DNA of 64,000 bases, taken from NCBI GenBank assembly GCA_964639245.1, contig CAZXCU010000011.1, positions 129,822-193,821 on the forward strand, in the 5' to 3' direction. Shown in pieces: positions 26,111-34,275 of this stretch. The position numbers and the translations under genes are program-made. A model generated the notes under the pieces. That model was given only the letters and a program-made list of their open reading frames with translations. It was not told the DNA's origin and searched no databases. The stretch is from SB15 sp964639245 (GTDB lineage: Bacteria; Chloroflexota; Anaerolineae; Aggregatilineales; J027). Position 1 is the stretch's first letter. Every line of letters starts with the position of its first letter.

Positions 26111-26896
26111 ATGCAAATTGTGCGGAATTTTTGGAACGCCTTTAAAAATTTTGCGATTCTGTTTTCGTTTATCATGAATTTTGTGCTGGTTATCATTTTA
26201 GTTTTTGTGGTGTACCAGATTTACATTATCAAAAACGGTATCGCTGAACCGTTGATTGATGGGTTACACGCCAATTTTGTGGGGATGGACGAAGCCAACA
26301 TCACCACCACGATTGCGGTAGAAGACAATATCACCATTGACTTTGACCTGCCTATCGAACAGGAAACTACCGTCGTTTTAACTGAACGGGTGGTTTTGGG
26401 GCAGTTTAGCTTTGGGGAGCAGCAGTTGGTCATTGCCTTGAATGAAGGCCAAGAATTGCCCGTCAAGCTCAATATGATTGTTCCGGTGGAACAAACCATC
26501 CCGATTAGTTTAAGCGTGCCAGTCGACATCCCCCTCAATGAAACTGAACTTCATGCCCCCTTTGTCAATCTAAGAAATCTGCTCGAACCCTATGTTCGTT
26601 CGCTGGATAATTTGCCCGGAGATTGGGATGAAGCGCCTGACTTTGCACTGGATGCTGTTCAAGGCGATGTGAATTTGCTGAGTGAAACCGATGGTAGCCG
26701 CGACCCTTGGAATACCCCTACCCCCGCCAGCGAAGACACCGTAGATGCGGGAACTTCCCCGGAGAGTGGTGCTGAAAATGTTGGGACAGGCGGTGCAATA
26801 GAAGCAACCCCGGTTCCTACTACAGAACCGGGCGCACCCACCGCCACAACCATTCCTTTGATCCTTGAAACGCCCACGGAGACTCCCCAACCTTGA
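26111..26896 (+). CDS. single-pass membrane protein of unknown function with Pro/Thr-rich tail
   Basis: A 261-residue protein with one membrane helix at about 14-40 (FSFIMNFVLVIILVFVVYQI), an extracytoplasmic beta-rich region of repeated acidic strands (TTIAVEDNITIDFDLPI, QELPVKLNMIVPVEQTIPI) and a T/P/E-rich C-terminus. The start ATG 26111 follows GAGGGAG. The next gene starts in a TGATG overlap. I recognise no family. The strand pattern suggests a barrel or sandwich similar to uncharacterised Chloroflexota membrane proteins; function unknown. Confidence 0.78.
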   Translation: MQIVRNFWNAFKNFAILFSFIMNFVLVIILVFVVYQIYIIKNGIAEPLIDGLHANFVGMDEANITTTIAVEDNITIDFDLPIEQETTVVLTERVVLGQFSFGEQQLVIALNEGQELPVKLNMIVPVEQTIPISLSVPVDIPLNETELHAPFVNLRNLLEPYVRSLDNLPGDWDEAPDFALDAVQGDVNLLSETDGSRDPWNTPTPASEDTVDAGTSPESGAENVGTGGAIEATPVPTTEPGAPTATTIPLILETPTETPQP

Positions 26897-27795
26897 TGGA
26901 TACCCAGACCAGTCCGCCGATTCTCAATTACGATGAACAAGGCGGGGCGAGTTATAAAACCGATTTCTGGCAGGGCAAAGGCCGTGACTATGAAGACCGC
27001 GTAGAACGCATTGCACTCGGACGGCTGCTTCATCCCGCACAGGGGCAGCGTCTGATTGAATTTGGAGCCGGGTTCGGACGTTTGAGTAATTTTTTTGCTG
27101 GCTACCAAGAAGTCATCTTGGTAGATTACGCCAAAACCCAGCTCCAAGATGCCCGCGCCCGTTTAGGTGACAGCAAATATCGCTATGTTGCTGCCAATAT
27201 TTATCAACTTCCCTTTGCCGATGGGATTGCCGATGGTGCGACGCTGATTCGCGTGCTGCATCATTTTGTCGATGCCCCTGCTGCCCTTGCTCAAATTCGC
27301 CAGACACTTTCCACCGGTGCAGTTTTTATCTTGGAATATGCTAACAAGCGCAATCTCAAGGCCATGCTGCGTTATGCGCTCAAACAACAGACATGGAGTC
27401 CCTACACCGAAGATCCCGTTGAATTTTATAAACTCCATTTCGATTTTCACCCCTCCTACATCCAAAAAACGATGCAAAACTTGGGCTTTCAGACTCAGCA
27501 GCGTTTGCCTGTTTCGTTTTTCCGTCTGGGGATTCTCAAGCGCACAGTTCCTACCAGTGTCCTCACGAGTCTTGATTCTACGTTGCAAAATTCAGGACTG
27601 CTGATTACGCCAAGCATTTTTACCCGAAACTGGATTGCTGGCGCACGTCCAGCACAATTGCCAAGCGCCATTTTTAAATGTCCTGCCTGTCACAGCACCG
27701 CCTTACATGAACAACCCGAAAAAATCACCTGTCAAGCCTGTGGCAAGGCATGGTCAACCGCCGATGGCATTTACGACTTTCGAGAACCCCTCTGA
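26896..27795 (+). CDS. SAM-dependent methyltransferase with C-terminal zinc ribbon
   Basis: A 299-residue class I methyltransferase. Motif I is IEFGAGFGRLSNFF, followed by EVILVDYAKTQL (SAM-ribose acid) and GATLIRVLHHFVD. The C-terminal ~40 residues form a small zinc ribbon with CPAC and CQAC, like Trm112-type or YcaR-type modules. A role in methylating a polar lipid, quinone or small molecule is possible; nothing decides between them. It overlaps its neighbours by one base at both ends, so it is coupled to the SDR gene. Confidence 0.86.
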   Translation: MDTQTSPPILNYDEQGGASYKTDFWQGKGRDYEDRVERIALGRLLHPAQGQRLIEFGAGFGRLSNFFAGYQEVILVDYAKTQLQDARARLGDSKYRYVAANIYQLPFADGIADGATLIRVLHHFVDAPAALAQIRQTLSTGAVFILEYANKRNLKAMLRYALKQQTWSPYTEDPVEFYKLHFDFHPSYIQKTMQNLGFQTQQRLPVSFFRLGILKRTVPTSVLTSLDSTLQNSGLLITPSIFTRNWIAGARPAQLPSAIFKCPACHSTALHEQPEKITCQACGKAWSTADGIYDFREPL

Positions 27796-28577
27796 TGCAG
27801 CATAAAATCGTCATCGTGACGGGCGCTTCTACAGGAATAGGGGCTGCCTTAGCCCGCGAATTGGCTCGACGGGGCGCAAAAATTGTCCTTGCAGCCCGCA
27901 GTGAGGACAAGCTACGCGAAGTTGCCTGGGACTGTCCCGATTCGCTGGTCGTGCCTACCGACGTGACCCAAGCGGACTCCTGTACGGCGCTGGTTGAAAA
28001 AACCATTGCTCATTTTGGTCGGTTGGATGTGCTGGTCAACAATGCGGGGCAAAGTATGCTCTCCCGTTTTGACGAGGTACAGGACTTTTCAATTTTTGAA
28101 AAACTGATCCAGATTAATTATCTCAGCGCCGTGTACTGCACCCGTGCTGCATTGCCACATTTAAAACAAAGCAAAGGCTTAATTGTGGGTGTGTCCAGCG
28201 TGGCGGGTAAAACGGGTGTGCCGTTACGGACAGGCTACAGCGCCAGCAAACATGCCATGCAGGGTTTTTTCGACAGTTTGCGAATTGAACTGATGGGCAG
28301 TGGCGTGGATGTCTCGATGATTAGCCCCGGTTTTGTGGATACCCATATCCGCCAACATTCATTAGGCGCAGATGGCAAACCTTTGGGCAAGAATCCGTTG
28401 GCGGGCGAAAAAATCATGACTGCCGAACAAGCAGCAGTTCACATTGCCGATGCCATTCAATCGCGTCGCCGCGAACGCATCATGGGAATCTCCGGCAAAC
28501 TGGCGATGCTCGGCAAACTCATTGCGCCCCGTCTGGTAGATAAAATGACCCGCCGCCGCATCACCCATGCCAAATAA
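27795..28577 (+). CDS. short-chain dehydrogenase/reductase
   Basis: A 260-residue classical SDR. It has VTGASTGIGAALA (cofactor motif), VLVNNAGQSM, the active-site Ser in VGVSSVAGKTG, and YSASKHA (Tyr-xxx-Lys). ARS after the second strand suggests NADP(H) preference. The C-terminus (SRRRERIMG) resembles DhrS/SDR7-like membrane-associated reductases. Start ATG 27795 overlaps the methyltransferase stop. Substrate unknown; coexpression with a methyltransferase and an alpha/beta-hydrolase-like protein suggests lipid or ketone metabolism. Confidence 0.9.
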   Translation: MQHKIVIVTGASTGIGAALARELARRGAKIVLAARSEDKLREVAWDCPDSLVVPTDVTQADSCTALVEKTIAHFGRLDVLVNNAGQSMLSRFDEVQDFSIFEKLIQINYLSAVYCTRAALPHLKQSKGLIVGVSSVAGKTGVPLRTGYSASKHAMQGFFDSLRIELMGSGVDVSMISPGFVDTHIRQHSLGADGKPLGKNPLAGEKIMTAEQAAVHIADAIQSRRRERIMGISGKLAMLGKLIAPRLVDKMTRRRITHAK

Positions 28578-29571
28578 ACCCACGCCACAAGAACGCTGGC
28601 AAGCCTTTCGCGCTACCCTTCCTCGCCCTACCCTCTGGCAAAAAATTGGCATTGTTGGCACGTTTTTAGGAATGCTCCTGCTTTTTATCGTTTTTTTACT
28701 GCCCTTTTTACTGGGTTTGGGTGGCCCTCAAACCGTCGAAGCAGAGAAATTAGCCGACCCCAACGGCGCTTTCATCGAAATTGATGGGCAGCAAATGTAC
28801 TATATGCATCAAACGGGCGAGGGTGAAACCATCCTCTTGATTCACGGCTTTAATGAATCCACCGTCACATGGCAAGACACCCTTCCCGCACTCAAAGGCT
28901 ATAACGTTTATGCGCTGGATCTGGTTGGTTTTGGGTTGTCCGAAAAAGGACTGGAGGCTAATTTAAGCCATCCTGCCCAAGCCGAACGTATTGCCCGTTT
29001 TATGAACGTACACCACATCGAAAAAGCCCATTTCATAGCGCACGCGATGGGGGCAAATGTTGTGTTACATTTTGCGCTCGCCTATCCTGACCGGGTGGAT
29101 TCGTTGATTTTAGCCAATGCGACACTGCAAACCGCCAGCACCGCCGCTATGCCGGAATTTGTGCTGGATATACCCTCCTTCAAACGGTGGGCGCGAGTGT
29201 TATTACGATGGATTATACCAGCCACAACTGAAACCCAATTATTGAGCGCGGCTGCAAAAGAGGAAATGATAACGCCTGAACTTGTTCAAGCCTATGACCG
29301 CACGCTCTCTACAAACGATTGGGATTTGTCGCTTTTGGGGATGGTGCGGGACAGCGCCTTCAATACCCTTCCCGCCAATTTTGAGCAGCTAGATATTCCG
29401 ATATTATTTCTCTGGGGGGCAGAAGATGGCTGGATTTCCCCTAAAATAGGTCAACAGTTCGCCCGAGATTTCACGGATGCCGACTATGTAGAAATAGAAG
29501 CAGTCGGGCATTTGCCCATGCACGAATCGCCCGATGAATTTAATCGGCGGGTGCTGGAATTTCTGGATTAA
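28567..29571 (+). CDS. membrane-anchored alpha/beta-hydrolase-fold protein lacking the nucleophile Ser
   Basis: A 334-residue protein with one N-terminal membrane helix (residues ~27-52) and an alpha/beta-hydrolase domain. The oxyanion segment LLIHGFNEST, strand/turn YALDLVGFGLS, acid-loop LFLWGAEDGW and C-terminal AVGHLPMHE (His) are all present. At the nucleophile elbow, where GxSxG is expected, it reads AHAMG, with Ala160 (codon GCG at 29044-29046) in place of Ser. It is therefore either non-hydrolytic or uses another mechanism. It overlaps the SDR gene by 11 bases. Confidence 0.87.
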   Translation: MPNKPTPQERWQAFRATLPRPTLWQKIGIVGTFLGMLLLFIVFLLPFLLGLGGPQTVEAEKLADPNGAFIEIDGQQMYYMHQTGEGETILLIHGFNESTVTWQDTLPALKGYNVYALDLVGFGLSEKGLEANLSHPAQAERIARFMNVHHIEKAHFIAHAMGANVVLHFALAYPDRVDSLILANATLQTASTAAMPEFVLDIPSFKRWARVLLRWIIPATTETQLLSAAAKEEMITPELVQAYDRTLSTNDWDLSLLGMVRDSAFNTLPANFEQLDIPILFLWGAEDGWISPKIGQQFARDFTDADYVEIEAVGHLPMHESPDEFNRRVLEFLD

Positions 29572-29606
29572 AACTGGCAAGTACATCACTTGCCAGTCGG
29601 TTGCAT

Positions 29607-30602
29607 TTAATCGGTGGAAGTCACCACCACCGGAAGTTGAATTTCAATGAAGGAAGCACGACCTTCTTCGACGATGACTTCGGTGGTGTAAAGCAGATTA
29701 CGGGCTTCACCAACCTTTAAATCGTACACCCCTGCTGGCATATCGCCGATAACAATATTTTCTTGCAGGAGGGGGTCACTGTTGACCAAGCCTTCAGCAT
29801 ATGTCCAACCGGAAAAATAACGCCCCTGCCCGATAAGTTCTACCCGTGTATCTTTGACAAGGTTGCCATTGGCATCGGTAATCCGCGCTGCAAAAACGCC
29901 GTGTCCCTCCCAAGAAACTGTCCATAATTCGGGGTTATAAGTTGCAGCATAACTATAGGGGTCGCCAATACGAATTTCAAAATGGAGATGTGGCCCAAAC
30001 GCCACACCTTCTGACCCCACCGCCGCAATCGTATCGCCAATTTTTACTGTGTCACCAATGCTGACTTTTGCGCTCGAAATATGACCGTATAAAGTAAACA
30101 AGGGACGACCATCAGGAGCAGTATAATTGTGCTGAATGACAACCAGATTGCCGTAAAAATCGGTTTGTGGGCCAAACATGACTTCTTTATCCGACCCGGC
30201 ATAAAAAACCGTGCCACTCCCTGCCGCGATAATCTGAGTACCGTAGCTGTTTTCAATATCAATACCGTGATGAATATTGAGTCCGCCGCCTGCGGTTGAC
30301 CCATAGGCATAACCTCGCGCTGGGTAATCAATGATCACACCGGAATAATCGCGGACAAAGGGGCGACCTAGCCAAAAATGTCCATTTTCAACGGGGGTTG
30401 GTGAAGGACGCGGGGTATTGGTCGGAATGGCAGTGGGTGGAGAAAAAGTGGGCGTATAGGTAAAGGTAATCACCGCGCCGGGAATGACGGAAACGGTGGG
30501 CAATGGTGTCGGGCTTTGGGCAGTGAGTGAGGCACTTTCCGCCACAAAACCAGCACCTGTCAAAACTGCAAGGATAAGCAGGAGAATGCTGAAAAATTTC
30601 AA
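29607..30602 (-). CDS. secreted M23 family metallopeptidase
   Basis: A 331-residue exported protein with a signal peptide (FSILLLILAVLTGAGFVAES), a Thr/Pro-rich linker at about 30-72 and an M23 peptidase domain. The zinc motif is HHGID (His111, Asp115) and the second motif is HLHFEIR. M23 enzymes cut peptidoglycan cross-bridges or act as scaffolds. Start TTG 30602 is chosen because AAGGA lies seven to eight bases upstream, inside the end of ftcD; the open frame further upstream overlaps ftcD. Three bases separate the genes. Confidence 0.88.
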   Translation of the reverse strand: MKFFSILLLILAVLTGAGFVAESASLTAQSPTPLPTVSVIPGAVITFTYTPTFSPPTAIPTNTPRPSPTPVENGHFWLGRPFVRDYSGVIIDYPARGYAYGSTAGGGLNIHHGIDIENSYGTQIIAAGSGTVFYAGSDKEVMFGPQTDFYGNLVVIQHNYTAPDGRPLFTLYGHISSAKVSIGDTVKIGDTIAAVGSEGVAFGPHLHFEIRIGDPYSYAATYNPELWTVSWEGHGVFAARITDANGNLVKDTRVELIGQGRYFSGWTYAEGLVNSDPLLQENIVIGDMPAGVYDLKVGEARNLLYTTEVIVEEGRASFIEIQLPVVVTSTD

Positions 30603-30604
30603 AC

Positions 30605-32209
30605 TTAGTTTCCTTCGGTTAAGCCGCTGCGCTGCGAAGCAATGCTGATAATACGCGGGCAAAGCTGACGGGCAGATGTGACAATGTGGTCAATTTCATC
30701 CGTATAGCGCTGCACCAAGGTTTCATCCTGTACCCCCATCAAATTGACACGCACGTTTAAGGCCGAGCCTTCAATCGCCGCGAGGGCCATGTGCGCTCCA
30801 ACAGCGGCATCAATCGCGGCGTTGTGGTTGCCAATTTCGGTCACTTGCCCCAGCAGTTGGAGCGCTTCGTAGCCAAGACGGGCAACCTGTAACGGTACCT
30901 CTGCGGCGTGGAGAGTTGCTTTCTGGATAGCGGGCTGGCGGTCTGGATTGTCTTTGGGCAAACGGATGGTGTACATGAGGTGGTTAAAGGCCTCAATATC
31001 ATCCTCAATACCATCCAGCAATTTTTGGCGCAGCACCCCCGCCGTCGATTTAATGGCGTGCATGTTGTTTTCAACAGATTCATAGCCCCGCTTGCCGATG
31101 GTCAAGCCAGAGGCCATTTCTGCCAGTGCTGCGGCTAATGCCCCTGCCGAGGCCGAAACTGCCCCTCCGCCGGGAGTCACCGTAGATTGGGCAACGGATT
31201 CAGTAAACGCAGCAGGGCGATTGTAATGGTCAATGGATGGCAGGACGATATGCGTAGTGGCATCATCGGTGAGGGGCGGTTCTTCTGTCGCCAAAGGTGT
31301 GCGTTCCGCCTCCGCCTGTGCCAATCGACGCTCTAAAATTCGGTGGGGGTCAAAATCTGCTAATTGCAAATACCACTGCACGCTGTCAATCAAGGCAGCT
31401 TCGGGAATTAACCCCACCAACTCACACGATTCTACGGTAACACCATAGCGGGCGGCTTCCAGTTTAAGGAGTTCCATGACACGGTAAATCGGTGTCTGGG
31501 TAATATCGGTCAAATTCATGCTGACCTGTGCTTTGCCATCAACCAAAAATCCGGCGCTTTTAACATTTCGCAATCCACCACTTGAATTGCGGATGGCACG
31601 GGCAATTTTTTGGGCGATTTCGACATTGGCGGTATTCAGATAGGCATTGTAAGCAACCAACAGAGGTCTTGCACCAATCAGGACAGCTCCGGCTGACCCC
31701 AACTGTGCTGGCCCAACATCAGGAATCCATTCCGGGTCAATCCCTATCACCTCACGCAGGTGTTCATATTGAAACGACGGACGACGAATCGCCGCTAAAT
31801 CTTGATAATTTGCCCGTAGCGCCGCCGATTCGTAAAAATACACCGGAATTTGCAGTTCATAAGCCACCCGGCGGCCTACCCGATGCGCCATTTCAACGCA
31901 CGTTTGCATTGTGACATCGCGCAAAGGGATAAACGGTACGACATCGGCAGCCCCAAAACGGGGATGTACCCCGAAATGCTCCTCTAAATCAATCAATTGG
32001 CTGGCGGTACGGATTCCAGCAAAAACGGCTTTTTCAACCTCCTCTGGCAACCCCGCCAGCGTCACCACACTGCGGTTGTGGTCGGGGTCAGAGGTGGTAT
32101 CCAGAATGTAGACCCCGCCTGCCCGTGCCATTGATTCGACAATTGCAGCAACGACCTCTGGACGGCGACCTTCACTAAAATTGGGGACACATTCAACGAG
32201 TGGCTTCAA
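30605..32209 (-). CDS. ftcD: glutamate formimidoyltransferase / formimidoyltetrahydrofolate cyclodeaminase fusion
   Basis: A 534-residue bifunctional enzyme of histidine degradation and one-carbon metabolism. The N-terminal transferase (about 1-300) moves the formimino group from formiminoglutamate to tetrahydrofolate: VECVPNFSEGR, DPDHNRSVVTLAG, HFGVHPRFGAADVVPF. The C-terminal cyclodeaminase (about 335-525) releases ammonia, giving methenyl-THF: TPGGGAVSASAGALAAAL and MASGLTIG. The domain order is that of the animal FTCD fusion. The start is TTG 32209 with AGGA nearby. No other hut genes are in the window. Confidence 0.94.
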   Translation of the reverse strand: MKPLVECVPNFSEGRRPEVVAAIVESMARAGGVYILDTTSDPDHNRSVVTLAGLPEEVEKAVFAGIRTASQLIDLEEHFGVHPRFGAADVVPFIPLRDVTMQTCVEMAHRVGRRVAYELQIPVYFYESAALRANYQDLAAIRRPSFQYEHLREVIGIDPEWIPDVGPAQLGSAGAVLIGARPLLVAYNAYLNTANVEIAQKIARAIRNSSGGLRNVKSAGFLVDGKAQVSMNLTDITQTPIYRVMELLKLEAARYGVTVESCELVGLIPEAALIDSVQWYLQLADFDPHRILERRLAQAEAERTPLATEEPPLTDDATTHIVLPSIDHYNRPAAFTESVAQSTVTPGGGAVSASAGALAAALAEMASGLTIGKRGYESVENNMHAIKSTAGVLRQKLLDGIEDDIEAFNHLMYTIRLPKDNPDRQPAIQKATLHAAEVPLQVARLGYEALQLLGQVTEIGNHNAAIDAAVGAHMALAAIEGSALNVRVNLMGVQDETLVQRYTDEIDHIVTSARQLCPRIISIASQRSGLTEGN

Positions 32210-32238
32210 AAATCCTGCTCCTTGCCAATTCGGGCGGA

Positions 32239-32247
32239 ATTATAGCA
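32239..32247 (-). promoter_or_regulatory. extended -10 promoter element for ftcD
   Basis: The minus strand reads TGCTATAAT, an extended -10 match, about 30 bases before the TTG start of ftcD. A clear -35 was not found. Confidence 0.45.
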
Positions 32248-32280
32248 TAGGGTTCGCACTGAATTGAGACTCATGTTATA

Positions 32281-33471
32281 GTGGCGAAGGTGAAACGTCA
32301 GGCGTGGTTTTTGGTACTTATTTTTATGACAGCGTGGGGAAGTGCCATGCTGTTGTTTCGGATTCCTGCTTTGGCACAGGAACAAACCCCGACTCCCTTG
32401 CAGCGTCCCACCTTGATTTCGACGGGACTCCCCCCGGTACAAAATCAGAACAATGTGTCCGGTTCAGCATTGCCAACGCAATCTGCCCCGACCAGCATCC
32501 CACGCGCCACCCGCACACGTTCGCCAAGAGTCACTTCTACGCCGCGTCCAACCAACACGGCGACCATCACGCTGTCACCGACGAATACACCTACCGCCAC
32601 TGCCACTTCGACCAGCACCACTACGCCAAGTTCAACCAATACAGCGACAGCGACCAGTACGCCGAGTGCGACGAACACGGCAACCAGCACAGCAACTTAT
32701 ACAGCCACGAATACGGCGACTTTTACGCCAACCGATACGCCTACACCAAGCGGCACACCTACTATTACGCTGACACCGACGGAATCCACCACGCCGACCA
32801 TTACTTATACCGTTACTTTGACATCATCACCGACAGCAACGCTCACGGCAACTCTGACGGAAACTGCCACTTTAACAGCAACACCAAGCGCAACCAACAC
32901 TGCCACACAAACATTTACTCCCACCGCCAGTAACACTCCCACGGCGACGAATACACCCACTGCTACCTACACCCCGACCCCAACAATTACGCCTACTGCT
33001 ACGGAAACTCCGATACCAATTAGTGTGACCAATCAAGCAGATTCGGATACAGACGAAGAGGCCACCAATGACATAGCACCCTTCTTTTTGTTAGGAATTG
33101 CTGCCATGGTTGGGTTAGGGGGCTATGTAATTTTGTATGCGCTTAATGGAGCAGCGATAGACCGCTATGCCACAGGCTTTATCATGCCGATTTGCCCCGT
33201 GTGCGAACAGGGCTACCTGAATATTGAGGAACGGCCTTATCGTGTCTTAGGAATCCCGCGTGTACGGCGAACGGTGCGCTGCGATAACTGCCGTTCTGTG
33301 CTGCGAGAAGTTGGGCGGCGGCGCTGGCGATATGCGGTTGATCCGAACGCCAACCAAACCCTCTACAGCGAATTGAATAACAAAACAGTTTCAGAAGTCG
33401 AATTGTTGAGTTTTGCGCCCGAAGCCACCCCCGAAGATGCGTCCCCATCCTACATCGAAGACTCAGACTGA
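32281..33471 (+). CDS. Thr/Pro-rich membrane protein with intracellular zinc ribbon
   Basis: A 396-residue protein. After an N-terminal signal-like helix (AWFLVLIFMTAWGSAMLLF) comes a ~200-residue mucin-like stretch of T/P/A/N/S repeats (residues ~45-245). Then follows a membrane helix (about 262-286), and a C-terminal domain with a CPVC...CDNC zinc ribbon (Cys305, 308, 334, 337) and a basic RRVRR-type segment. The start GTG 32281 is uncertain; GTG 32290 is an alternative. The repeat tract is probably a stalk exposed outside. Function unknown. The end overlaps the convergent regulator gene by 9 bases. Confidence 0.75.
   Translation: MAKVKRQAWFLVLIFMTAWGSAMLLFRIPALAQEQTPTPLQRPTLISTGLPPVQNQNNVSGSALPTQSAPTSIPRATRTRSPRVTSTPRPTNTATITLSPTNTPTATATSTSTTTPSSTNTATATSTPSATNTATSTATYTATNTATFTPTDTPTPSGTPTITLTPTESTTPTITYTVTLTSSPTATLTATLTETATLTATPSATNTATQTFTPTASNTPTATNTPTATYTPTPTITPTATETPIPISVTNQADSDTDEEATNDIAPFFLLGIAAMVGLGGYVILYALNGAAIDRYATGFIMPICPVCEQGYLNIEERPYRVLGIPRVRRTVRCDNCRSVLREVGRRRWRYAVDPNANQTLYSELNNKTVSEVELLSFAPEATPEDASPSYIEDSD
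32500..33020 (+). repeat. low-complexity tract encoding Thr/Pro/Ala repeats
   Basis: Degenerate 6- to 12-base units built on ACN, CCN and GCN codons (such as ACGGCGACC, ACACCTACT) fill about 520 bases and encode TNTAT-, TPT- and TAT-type repeats. The composition keeps several other frames open, producing spurious ORFs on both strands. Confidence 0.8.
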
Positions 33472-34164
33472 TTTACCGACAAACCGATAGCCAATGCCAT
33501 ATTCATTTTGAATATAGGTGGGGTTTTTAATATCCGGCTCGATTTTGCGGCGCAGGTGTGAAACGTAAATGCGCGGGTAGTGATGTTCGGTGGTGTATTC
33601 ATAACCCCAAACCTGTTCCAATAACTGTTGAAAGGTCAGCACTTGCCCCCGATGGCGGATGAACGTTGCCATCAATTTGAACTCAGTCGGTGTTAAACGC
33701 TGCTCCACGCCCTGCACCGTCACCCGTCGCCCTTCAATATCGACATTCAGATAATCATCGGTATATCCAAGCGCAACCGGGCTGCGTTCCGGGCTACTGA
33801 CATCCGCACGACGCAGCAGGGCTTTGATACGCGCCCGAAATTCGACAGCCCCAATCGGTTTCCGCACGTATTCATCCGCGCCCATTTCCAACCCGCGTGC
33901 AATATCTTCTTCCGCAATTGCCGTGGCAGACAGCATCAAAATCGGGGCGGTGGAAAGTTCACGGACACGCTGACAAACCGTGACCCCATCCATCATGGGT
34001 AACTGGACATCCAACACGGCCAAATCTGGCTGGGCATTGTGGAATTTCCGCAGTCCTTCCAGACCATTGGTTGCGGTGATAATTTCGTAATCTTCTTCTT
34101 GGAGTGCCATTTCCAGCATCCGCAGCATCCGCGGGTCATCTTCAACAATGAGAATTTTCGCCAT
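33463..34164 (-). CDS. OmpR/PhoB-family response regulator (orphan)
   Basis: A 233-residue two-domain regulator. The receiver has KILIVEDDPRML (acidic pocket), AVLDVQLPMMDG (phospho-acceptor Asp) and EYVRKPIG (conserved Lys). The C-terminal winged helix has RLTPTEFKLMATF, VLTFQQLLEQVWGYEY and YVSHLRRKIEPD. No histidine kinase gene adjoins it. It is divergent from the GT2 gene at 34276. Targets unknown. Confidence 0.92.
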   Translation of the reverse strand: MAKILIVEDDPRMLRMLEMALQEEDYEIITATNGLEGLRKFHNAQPDLAVLDVQLPMMDGVTVCQRVRELSTAPILMLSATAIAEEDIARGLEMGADEYVRKPIGAVEFRARIKALLRRADVSSPERSPVALGYTDDYLNVDIEGRRVTVQGVEQRLTPTEFKLMATFIRHRGQVLTFQQLLEQVWGYEYTTEHHYPRIYVSHLRRKIEPDIKNPTYIQNEYGIGYRFVGKSV

Positions 34165-34275
34165 AAAAACCTGTGCTTTGCCTGACCAATTGAACTGCGT
34201 TTCATTTTATCACACTTAGCCGTCCGTTGTATTTTTGTGAAGCTGTCTTTAGAATTGCACAGGATTTATCGAAGG

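Noticed and set aside
32304..32933. 209-codon frame rich in His, Tyr and Asp, and other long frames in the same stretch
   Set aside because: They are out-of-frame readings of the Thr/Pro repeat tract; the periodic codons keep all frames open.
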